Shown: piece after piece, positions 52,580 to 58,608 of the stretch
Numbering within the stretch: the stretch's first letter is position 1
Layout: every line of letters begins with the position of its first letter
Translations under genes and position numbers: made by a program
Assembly (NCBI GenBank): GCA_036490175.1
Contig: DASXEJ010000363.1
Coordinates: 1-58,608, forward strand
Direction of reading: 5' to 3'
From: Pirellulales bacterium
GTDB taxonomy: Bacteria > Planctomycetota > Planctomycetia > Pirellulales > JACPPG01
DNA: 58,608 nucleotides
The notes under the pieces: model-generated
What the model was told of the DNA's origin: nothing
The model's database searches: none
The model's input: only the letters and a program-made list of their open reading frames with translations

Positions 52580-55120
52580 GTGGTTAATGCTACCAAATCA
52601 CATACTGATTGGAAAGATTTACATCGAAAGATTCTCTCGGCGATCGATATTCGAACCGAATGCGAAAAACTCGGCGTGAAATTCACGGGATCGCAGCCAA
52701 ATGATGGCGGTTGGCTGGCATGCCATGCTATCGGACGTGAAGACGAGAGCGCCTCGGCAGCAGTCTGCATCACTTGCAATGGACAGAAACCCGGCTGCTA
52801 CACCGATCTTGGTGGAGGCGATGGCAAAGCAACCTCCTTTTGGGACTTGGCCGCAAGGCTGAATCCATCGCTCGGCGATTGGAAAGATGTACGCTCCCAT
52901 TACGCCGAACGATGTGGCATCGATCTTCCGGGACGACGCAACATAGGGATGCAGAGATCGTCCAGACAATTAGCGGAACATTTGATCGAGTGGAAACCAA
53001 GCGTCACCCTCAACAATATTCTTCCCACTTGGGCTCGAGCGAAGAACATCGATCCTTGTGCCGCGATTCGCGCGGGGGCCGCCGCGTGCCGCGGTTGTGA
53101 CAGTTTATGCGTCGGATTCAAAGGATTTAGGCCGGATGACTGGTCAAAGCCGACCGCGATCGTTCTATATAGATATGACGGCAAAGAGTTTGCCGCGCAC
53201 AACGATCTGGCAGCTCGAAAAACGCATACTGTTGCTGGCTCAGTTGTAAGCCTGATCATTGTCGGTACGGCCGCAGAACTTGCCTGTTCAACGCACGTCT
53301 GGAAGTGCGAGGGTTTACCAGACGCCTTGGCGCTCGCCCCGCATCTACCCGCCGGTCATATCGCAGTCACCACGACTCACGGCGCAAAAAAGTTTGATCC
53401 TGCGCTAAATGATGCCTTCCGTGATAAATTTGTGGCAATATTCGGCGACGCCGACGTGCCGGGACAAGAAGGGGTCGTGATCGCGGCATCGCAACTTGTT
53501 ACTGCGGCAAAAGAGGTGCGCTGCCCAGTACTGCCATACGAAATCCAGGCCAAGCACGGCAAAGATCTTCGCGACTGGTTCAGCGAGGGACGGACCATAG
53601 CCGAATTACTGACAATCATTAAGGCGACCCTCCCTTTTGCTCAGCGCGAAATCCTCGCACCGTCATTGGATGAGGTTGACCAAACCAAGGCAAGGGAAAA
53701 GGCAATTGCTCAAGTTCGTACATTCTCCAATGCCGTCGCGGTCGGATCTGGTGAAGATGAGATCGTGCTGCCTCTCACCGTACAGGAGCTACTTGCCGCT
53801 CTGTTCAACCTGACGGACAACTGGCCGAGACGTCTGGGCGATGCCTTGTTTGTACCGAAGGAAAACGGCATAAGTTGGCTTATGACCCCGCCGGCGCTCT
53901 TCGGCTGGGTTGCCGAAAAGACGAAGTCGCCAGTGTTCTGGGAGCGGCGAAAGGGATGCGTCACCAAGGAAGAGCTTTTCGCGACACTACAGCGAGTAGC
54001 AACGAACTACACCGCAATTGAACACTCCCCGCACGTACCGCCAATCGAAGGGCATTATTACGCGTGCGCACATCCTACACCTGGCGACGGAACTGCCCTG
54101 GGAGGCCTTCTCGATCGATTCTGCCCAGCGGACGACATTGATGCCGATCTTATTAAGGCGATGTTCGCAACAGCAGTCTGGGGAGGTCCCTCCGGCTCCC
54201 GGCCGGCGTTCGTGATCACGGCCGACAAGGGACGCGGCATCGGCAAGACGAAGCTAGCCGAGATGCTTGGGAGCCTGGTTGGCGGCCTCATAGATTTTAG
54301 CACCCAAGACAAAATCGATGCCATCAAAACACGCCTCCTCTCGGATGAAGGGCTGTCGAAGCGAATTGCCACATTGGATAACGTGAAGTCGTTCAAGTTT
54401 TCCTGGGCTGAACTCGAGGCGATTATCACGGCGCCGGCGATCAGTGGCCACCGAATGTACGTGGGCGAAGGATCCCGACCGAACACGTTAATGTGGATTA
54501 TCACGCTCAATGGCGCCAGCCTGTCTGCCGACATGGCGCAAAGGTCGGTGATCATCAAGTTGAAGACCCCGAACCGATCGGGCACGTGGGAAGAGGAAAC
54601 AGTCGGTTACATCCGGGTAAATCGCCTAGCGATCATTGCTGACCTGGTCGGATTTTTCGACGAGCCGCGATCACAGTTGGCTAAGTTTTCGCGATGGTCC
54701 GCGTGGGAGCGGGAAGTACTCTCTCGTCTTCCCGAACCGGCGGATGCTCAGCAGAGAATTCTAGAGCGCCAAGCGGAGGCCGACGTCGAGGCGGAGGAGT
54801 CGACTTTCGTCGAGGACTATTTCGGTGACCGGCTGGCGGAATTGTCGTACGACATTGATAAGGAGCGAATCCACATTCCTTCGCACATTGTTTGCAGGTG
54901 GTACAACCGGGCGGCGAATGAGAATCGTTCAGCGACAGCCATCAGCCGGTTTCTAAATCAAATGTGTAAGGAGGGGAAGTTGAAGAGTATTTCACCGAAT
55001 CCATGCAAAACCGTAAGTCGCGGATTCCTGTGGACAGGATGGCAGTATGAGGAGGGAACGACGGTTAGAAACGATTTGCAGAGCAGGCATGAGGCATTCG
55101 AGCGGGATAAGCGACGATGA
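52580..55120 (+). CDS. Primase-helicase: zinc finger, Toprim and P-loop helicase-like domains
   Basis: About 846 aa. I chose GTG at 52580 because AAAGGA is 10 bases before it; a TTG two codons earlier is possible. N-terminal C-H...C-x2-C cluster (about residues 48-66, ACHAIG and CITC) is CHC2-like. The Toprim region is at about 240-300: KCEGLPDALAL (Glu) and FGDADVPGQEG (Asp-x-Asp). P-loop TADKGRGIGKTK is at about 550-560, with ATLDNVKSF as the Walker-B/sensor region. The fold order matches phage and plasmid primase-helicases (DnaG-like plus SF3/RepA-like). It would prime and unwind replication of this island. Confidence 0.82.
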   Translation: MVNATKSHTDWKDLHRKILSAIDIRTECEKLGVKFTGSQPNDGGWLACHAIGREDESASAAVCITCNGQKPGCYTDLGGGDGKATSFWDLAARLNPSLGDWKDVRSHYAERCGIDLPGRRNIGMQRSSRQLAEHLIEWKPSVTLNNILPTWARAKNIDPCAAIRAGAAACRGCDSLCVGFKGFRPDDWSKPTAIVLYRYDGKEFAAHNDLAARKTHTVAGSVVSLIIVGTAAELACSTHVWKCEGLPDALALAPHLPAGHIAVTTTHGAKKFDPALNDAFRDKFVAIFGDADVPGQEGVVIAASQLVTAAKEVRCPVLPYEIQAKHGKDLRDWFSEGRTIAELLTIIKATLPFAQREILAPSLDEVDQTKAREKAIAQVRTFSNAVAVGSGEDEIVLPLTVQELLAALFNLTDNWPRRLGDALFVPKENGISWLMTPPALFGWVAEKTKSPVFWERRKGCVTKEELFATLQRVATNYTAIEHSPHVPPIEGHYYACAHPTPGDGTALGGLLDRFCPADDIDADLIKAMFATAVWGGPSGSRPAFVITADKGRGIGKTKLAEMLGSLVGGLIDFSTQDKIDAIKTRLLSDEGLSKRIATLDNVKSFKFSWAELEAIITAPAISGHRMYVGEGSRPNTLMWIITLNGASLSADMAQRSVIIKLKTPNRSGTWEEETVGYIRVNRLAIIADLVGFFDEPRSQLAKFSRWSAWEREVLSRLPEPADAQQRILERQAEADVEAEESTFVEDYFGDRLAELSYDIDKERIHIPSHIVCRWYNRAANENRSATAISRFLNQMCKEGKLKSISPNPCKTVSRGFLWTGWQYEEGTTVRNDLQSRHEAFERDKRR

Positions 55121-55129
55121 GCACCTAAT

Positions 55130-55615
55130 TCAAAATACCAAGGTTCGCAATGCGACTTCCGATTTCGATCGCGGGTAGTGCGTCAGTCTGAAATCTCCTT
55201 TCGGATGGCCGTCAGTCGTTAGCTGGCAACACCCGTCGATCCGGCCGGCAACGTCTTTGGAGAAGGCCACAGCGGCCTCGGTGCCACGTGCCCCGACGTG
55301 GTGGCTGATGACGAGCTTGGTGTCGGCATCCATCGCTACCCACGTCCAAACGCTGCCGTGACCTACTGCACCGCCTTGCTTGGCCTTATCCTTGCAGCAG
55401 CAAAAACCCCAGATTTCATCCATCTGGATTGGCTTAGGTGTTACGCCTCGCACGAATACGTCGTGATAGTCCGCACAGAAGGTGCCGGCATCGGCCAACA
55501 GGCGGAGGACAGTCACCTTGCAAACCCCAGTCATACGGACCGCGGCGTTGATGCTGTTGCCTTCGACCAGGCGGGACAGCGGCTCGTTTTTCGGCTGATA
55601 GTTTTCGCATTTCAA
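55130..55615 (-). pseudogene. IS1-type transposase, truncated remnant
   Basis: 161 codons. Clear similarity to IS1/ISXO2-like transposases: SRLVEGNSINAAVRMTGV (helix-turn-helix), VTPKPIQMDEIWGF (first acidic residue), GSVWTWVAMDADTKLVISHHVGAR and LTTDGH (second acidic residue). The protein then turns into an unrelated tail, PKGDFRLTHYPRSKSEVA, where full-length enzymes run on another 80-120 residues with the last catalytic Glu. So the 3' end is missing and the enzyme is probably dead. It separates the primase gene from the kinase cassette. Confidence 0.75.
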
Positions 55616-55635
55616 TTTCCTTGCGTGACAGTTAT

Positions 55636-55656
55636 TGTAATGACAGTAACATTACA
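55636..55656 (+). promoter_or_regulatory. Operator-like palindrome upstream of the RHH gene
   Basis: TGTAATG / CATTACA, 7-bp arms around a 7-base spacer. A further TGACAGT copy is at 55625-55631 and again at 55641-55647. It lies 8 bases before the -35 box of the promoter of the RHH gene. Ribbon-helix-helix proteins bind such short palindromes as repressors, so autoregulation is likely. Confidence 0.6.
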
Positions 55657-55664
55657 GTCAAGGA

Positions 55665-55693
55665 TTGACGGTGAAGTTTTTTATCAGTACACT
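55665..55693 (+). promoter_or_regulatory. Sigma-70-type promoter, possibly leaderless
   Basis: TTGACG (55665-55670), exactly 17 bases, then TACACT (55688-55693). The A of the ATG at 55700 lies 7 bases after the -10 box, where transcription would begin, so the mRNA may have no leader. No ribosome-binding site is seen before that ATG. Confidence 0.7.
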
Positions 55694-55699
55694 TATGGC

Positions 55700-55879
55700 A
55701 TGCCACGACCAAAGAAACCAAAGGGCCAAGCTAGGGAGAAATTGATGCAGGTCCGCGTGCAGCCCAAGGAATACGACTCCTTCAAGGAAGCCGCCGATTC
55801 ATCGGGACTTGACCTATCAGCGTGGGTGCGCCAGCAGCTGCTCTTGGCAGCACGCAGGGACATTCGCAAATACGGCTAG
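55700..55879 (+). CDS. Ribbon-helix-helix DNA-binding protein (CopG/Arc/MetJ-like)
   Basis: 59 aa from MPRPKKPKGQAREKLMQ. Basic N-terminal tail, then the RHH core: strand KLMQVRVQP, helix KEYDSFKEAADSSG, turn, helix LDLSAWVRQQLLLAARRD. Proteins of this type bind DNA as dimers through the strand and often repress their own promoter or act as antitoxin. Upstream frame is open but begins in the transposase remnant. First gene of the three-gene cassette, stop 8 bases before the next gene, which shares its ribosome site with this stop (TAGGA). Confidence 0.82.
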   Translation: MPRPKKPKGQAREKLMQVRVQPKEYDSFKEAADSSGLDLSAWVRQQLLLAARRDIRKYG

Positions 55880-55887
55880 GACGCGCC

Positions 55888-56370
55888 ATGCGATCAATCG
55901 GGTTCCGGGCAGAGAAGGACACCGTGCATTGGGCGGTGGTCGAGGGCACAGTAGACTTGCCTAAGTTGGTCGCCGAAGGGAAATTCTCGGCCCCTAAGAC
56001 GGATTCCGAACCGGAGGCGCTTCATTGGTATCGCAATAAAGTGCGCCAGATGATCGAGCAACATCAGGCGCATGTGGCTGCGGTCCGATATGGGGAGACA
56101 TTTCTGCAACGTGGCGCTAAAGGAAAGTCCCTCGGGAGTATGTTTGCCCGTGCGAGGATCGAGGGCGTGATCCTAGAAGCAGCATGCTCATCCAATCTAA
56201 AGGTCTTCACTGGCCAGCTCGCGCAGATATCGTCACGTCTAGACTCCCCGCGGGCTAAAGCATATCTGGAGAGCGGCGACCTTCGAGGGCTAGACTTGGC
56301 GGGCAAACCAGCTAATCGTCGAGAAGCGATCCTTGTCGCCGTAGCTGCACTTGGGGAGCCGCAATGCTAA
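55888..56370 (+). CDS. RNase H/RuvC-like fold protein of unknown function
   Basis: 160 aa from MRSIGFRAEKDTVHWAVVEGTVDLP. Strand-rich opening like the RuvC/RNase H core (IGFRAEKDTVHWAVVEG), AAVRYGETF (possible second acidic residue), long helix RARIEGVILEAACSSNLKVFTG, and a closing NRREAILVAVAAL (third acidic position as Glu). The expected first Asp is replaced (GFRAE), so catalysis is uncertain. I do not recognise a named family. It overlaps the kinase start by 7 bases (ATGCTAA). Assignment of fold is from pattern only. Confidence 0.55.
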   Translation: MRSIGFRAEKDTVHWAVVEGTVDLPKLVAEGKFSAPKTDSEPEALHWYRNKVRQMIEQHQAHVAAVRYGETFLQRGAKGKSLGSMFARARIEGVILEAACSSNLKVFTGQLAQISSRLDSPRAKAYLESGDLRGLDLAGKPANRREAILVAVAALGEPQC

Positions 56371-57407
56371 TTAAGGGGGAAATAACTTACACCCGAAAAC
56401 ATGAGATCGGGACTGGCCAGGGCATGCATTCTCATGTTTATCTCGCCGACGATCCGCAATTGGGGGGCGAAATAGCGGTGAAAGAAATCGACAAAGTCAA
56501 TTTTGGAACAAGCGTCTCCGACTATTTCAATGAAGCCCAAGTGATGTTCCAAGTTGACCATCAAAATGTCGTGCCGATTTTGTGCGCATTCCAAACCGCT
56601 GATAAAATCTGTTTGGCAATGAGGTTTTTTAAGAACGGATCGCTGCGCAATAGAACCGTTAATGGCCCGCTAGCTCTTAAAGAAGTAACGAAGCTGGGCC
56701 AGGGTGTTCTAAGCGGTTTAATAAGTATTCATCTCAAGAACCTCATTCATTTTGACATCAAACCATCGAACATATTTTATTCGGATTCAGGCGTGCCGAT
56801 GGTGGCTGATTTTGGGCAATCACGCGTGGCAGGGCCAATGGGCATCGCGTCTCGACCGGGGATGTACCTCGACGGGATTCCACCTGAATGCTATAGCGGA
56901 GTCGGTTCATTCCAGTCGGATGTTTATCAAACTGCATTGACGCTGTATCGCGCCGCAAACGGTGACGCATTCTTTGATTCTCAGCGATCTACCGATCCGC
57001 TCGAAGTGGAAACTCGCACTCTGGCGGGCGAGTTTCCGAGACGTGACAAGTTTTTGCCGCACGTCCCTAAACTGCTGCGGACCGTCATTCGCAAGGCATT
57101 AAGCCTTGATCCGGCAGATCGTTACCAAACGGCAAGCGACTTTGCTGATGCGCTCGGTAAAGTCGACATTAAAACCGACTGGCAAACGACGGCCCATCCA
57201 GGCGGCAATTTGCTATGGACGGGAAAGAAGATCGGAAAGCCGCGACTTGAGATCGAACTAATCCGAAGCGGCAATAAGTGCGATGTGCAGTTCCACAAGT
57301 GCGGCAAAAAAAAGCTGCAAATGCAGCGTAACACACTATGGAAAACAGGGCTGACAGAGAGGCAAGCCTTTCATCACCTCAAGTCATACTTTGATTCAGC
57401 AGCATAG
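56364..57407 (+). CDS. Ser/Thr protein kinase with HFD active site
   Basis: 347 aa. Kinase motifs: glycine-loop EIGTGQGMHSHVYLA (about 14-27), VK lysine at 40, alpha-C Glu in FNEAQVM (57), HFDIKPSN (129-136; Phe in place of Arg of HRD), DFG (149-151), and PPECYSGVGSFQSDVYQTALTLY with the conserved Asp. The HFD means activation-segment phosphorylation by another kinase is not needed. The last 80 residues form a basic tail (GNLLWTGKKIGKPRLEIELI...). Cytoplasmic; no membrane segment, unlike the Pkn kinase at 968. The 7-base overlap with the gene upstream implies translational coupling. Composition is AT-richer than the backbone (56521-56580 has 24 G+C in 60). Confidence 0.88.
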   Translation: MLIKGEITYTRKHEIGTGQGMHSHVYLADDPQLGGEIAVKEIDKVNFGTSVSDYFNEAQVMFQVDHQNVVPILCAFQTADKICLAMRFFKNGSLRNRTVNGPLALKEVTKLGQGVLSGLISIHLKNLIHFDIKPSNIFYSDSGVPMVADFGQSRVAGPMGIASRPGMYLDGIPPECYSGVGSFQSDVYQTALTLYRAANGDAFFDSQRSTDPLEVETRTLAGEFPRRDKFLPHVPKLLRTVIRKALSLDPADRYQTASDFADALGKVDIKTDWQTTAHPGGNLLWTGKKIGKPRLEIELIRSGNKCDVQFHKCGKKKLQMQRNTLWKTGLTERQAFHHLKSYFDSAA

Positions 57408-57588
57408 GCTCTAGATATCGCCCAACGACCCTATTCTTAATCGGACCAAGCAAAGTTGCGGCTTTCTTCAATCGTTCGTTGAGGCAGCTGGAGCAGTACG
57501 GATTCTCCAAGTACGAGATCGACGTAACCGAGTCGGTCATATCGCTCCCACAGTAACGACAGCGATTTACGATCTGAAGAATTTGCAT
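57379..57588 (-). CDS. Small zinc-ribbon protein
   Basis: 69 aa from MQILQIVNRCRYCGSDM; GGAGGT lies upstream. Two pairs of Cys: CRYC (about 10-13) and CSSC (about 32-35), a zinc-ribbon pattern; the C-terminus is basic. Its 3' end overlaps that of the kinase gene by 29 bases in the opposite direction. Function unknown. Confidence 0.65.
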   Translation of the reverse strand: MQILQIVNRCRYCGSDMTDSVTSISYLENPYCSSCLNERLKKAATLLGPIKNRVVGRYLEPMLLNQSMT

Positions 57589-57847
57589 GGCGACCCCTAC
57601 CTCCGACTTTAGCAGACATATGTACACTTACAAGCGCAGGCGTTTGAAATTGTAATCGAATTTAAGACGTGGCGCAATAGCGCAAAATACGTGCCACAAA
57701 GGATTTCCGTCGAGGAGTGCTAGCATAATCGCTACAACCTTAATGGTCGCAAGATTGCTAGCCAGGACAGGGGGACACTCAGCTAAGTCCGGCCCTTCCC
57801 GATTCGCATCCCGCCTCAAACGCTGCCCGCAGCAGCGTCATGCCCCG

Positions 57848-57994
57848 CTAGTCCATCTTCTGGACCCCGGCGGACCATTGCGCCCAAGCGGCTTCTAGGT
57901 CGGCTGGCAGCTTGGAATCGTCCCGGGTCGACTCCGCTACGATGCGGTGAGCGTTGACGTTGGGGTCCGGGTTGTGGGCGTGGTCGAGCGTCAT
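57848..57994 (-). CDS. Very small soluble protein, last of a coupled chain
   Basis: 48 aa starting MTLDHAHNPDPNVNAHRIV; its ATG overlaps the stop of the gene upstream (ATGA). Acidic/Asn-rich helix with a LEAAWAQW segment. No family recognised. Third gene of a chain linked by ATGA overlaps. Confidence 0.5.
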   Translation of the reverse strand: MTLDHAHNPDPNVNAHRIVAESTRDDSKLPADLEAAWAQWSAGVQKMD

Positions 57995-58221
57995 GGGGAC
58001 TTGACCTTGCTGAGAAAACCACCGATGCGACAGATTTCTGGCCAAAGGACGGCGGCTATTCCAACCAGGAAGAACGAATATACCAATACCACCATTGGGA
58101 CAAATAGCCACGGGCACGATGATACGGCAATCGCGGCCAGGTCCGCTAACGTCCATCCGGCAGCGCCGTAGACGATTCCTCGTAGCCAATACCGGCGGTT
58201 GTGCTGGTGGTCGCGGGTCAT
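57991..58221 (-). CDS. Small membrane protein, two helices
   Basis: 76 aa starting MTRDHQHNRRYWLRG; ATG overlaps the stop of the gene upstream (ATGA). Helices at YGAAGWTLADLAAIAV and FVPMVVLVYSFFLVGIAAVL. Basic ends. Function unknown; middle gene of the chain. Confidence 0.58.
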   Translation of the reverse strand: MTRDHQHNRRYWLRGIVYGAAGWTLADLAAIAVSSCPWLFVPMVVLVYSFFLVGIAAVLWPEICRIGGFLSKVKSP

Positions 58222-58409
58222 TGGTTCCTCAGCCGGAGCAGCGATGCCGTCGATTGTGCGATCACCACAAGTCCGCCAAACAGCAGCAGGACACGGTCCC
58301 ACGTGAAGCTCTCGGTCAGCAGGACCAATATCGAAAATGGCACCATGAGTAGCCCGCATGCCAATGTCAGGCGATTGATAAATCGTTCGGAGGGCGGTTC
58401 AAGCTTCAT
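58218..58409 (-). CDS. Small membrane protein, two helices
   Basis: 63 aa starting MKLEPPSERFINRLTLACG. Helices at LTLACGLLMVPFSILVLL and LLLFGGLVVIAQSTASLL. First gene of a chain of three tiny genes. No family recognised. Function unknown. Confidence 0.58.
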   Translation of the reverse strand: MKLEPPSERFINRLTLACGLLMVPFSILVLLTESFTWDRVLLLFGGLVVIAQSTASLLRLRNQ

Positions 58410-58608
58410 GCCCCGATTCTACCAACCGGCCCGTACCATTCCCCGGAAATCTCAGAATCAAAGTAAACCACTGATATGGTTGGACCAGTCAAGTTGGTAT
58501 TCAGTTTGGTTAGGTCATGGTGTTTTTGTGCAGAAGGTCGGCCAGAGTCGGTGACGACGATAGATCACTCTGATATACGCGGGTTGGTTACCGCATGACC
58601 TGATTACG

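Noticed and set aside
57628..57819. 63-codon minus-strand frame with a short hydrophobic segment
   Set aside because: No ribosome site or conserved pattern; the hydrophobic part is short. Could be real but is not supported.
1..58608. CRISPR arrays, riboswitches, rRNA genes
   Set aside because: No regularly spaced repeats, no conserved riboswitch core and no rRNA sequence were seen on either strand.

Overview
The window looks like chromosome of a high-GC planctomycete, probably of the Pirellulales/Pirellula-like group. The evidence is gene content: a DUF1501 protein beside a three-haem-motif PSD1-type cytochrome (DUF1549/DUF1553), a DUF1580 protein, a PEP-CTERM protein, Pkn-type serine/threonine kinases, a squalene-cyclase-like repeat protein linked to ExbB/ExbD, and a planctomycete-type integrase. 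Genus cannot be given from sequence alone.

Layout. (1) 1-725 is the end of a mobile island: the 3' part of a tyrosine recombinase runs convergently into tRNA-Glu(CTC). (2) 726-50469 is ordinary backbone, in order: a kinase plus an alpha-E/ATP-grasp pair; GYF-DUF805; tRNA-Gln; a cyclase and a sugar-phosphate isomerase; a choline transporter plus phosphatidylcholine synthase pair; small stress and membrane proteins; a coiled-coil envelope protein; an alginate-lyase-family protein; a PDZ protein; a GNAT protein; dnaA; a PfkB kinase and HAD hydrolase pair; a TPR protein plus a tandem WaaP/Kdo-kinase-like fusion; a D-aminoacylase-like amidohydrolase; two tatA genes; exbB-exbD-cyclase-repeat; lipoprotein and BON-domain proteins; a redoxin with Ca-binding-like loops; an orphan tRNA-Ile/tRNA-Ala pair; a PEP-CTERM protein; an alcohol dehydrogenase; MFS-NHL; DUF1501-PSD1. 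(3) 50470-58608 is a second island, beginning at tRNA-Val(CAC) with its own integrase. It carries DUF1580, a primase-helicase, an IS1-like transposase remnant, and then a compact cassette of a ribbon-helix-helix protein, an RNase H/RuvC-like protein and a Ser/Thr kinase. A convergent zinc-ribbon gene and a chain of very small membrane-protein genes follow. The far end of this island lies outside the window.

How the genes work together. The symporter resembles the animal high-affinity choline transporter CHT1/SLC5A7, and its neighbour resembles rhizobial Pcs, so choline import and one-step phosphatidylcholine synthesis are probably one operon. The PfkB/HAD pair (GTGA overlap) and the WaaP-like double kinase suggest LPS-core heptose or phosphate chemistry. 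ExbB/ExbD would energise an envelope machine that includes the cyclase-repeat protein.

The best candidate for an undescribed system is the three-gene cassette at 55636-57407. It has an operator-like palindrome, a near-consensus promoter that would give a leaderless mRNA, and tightly coupled genes. It sits in AT-richer DNA between phage-like replication and recombination genes. A defence, anti-defence or element-maintenance role is inference.
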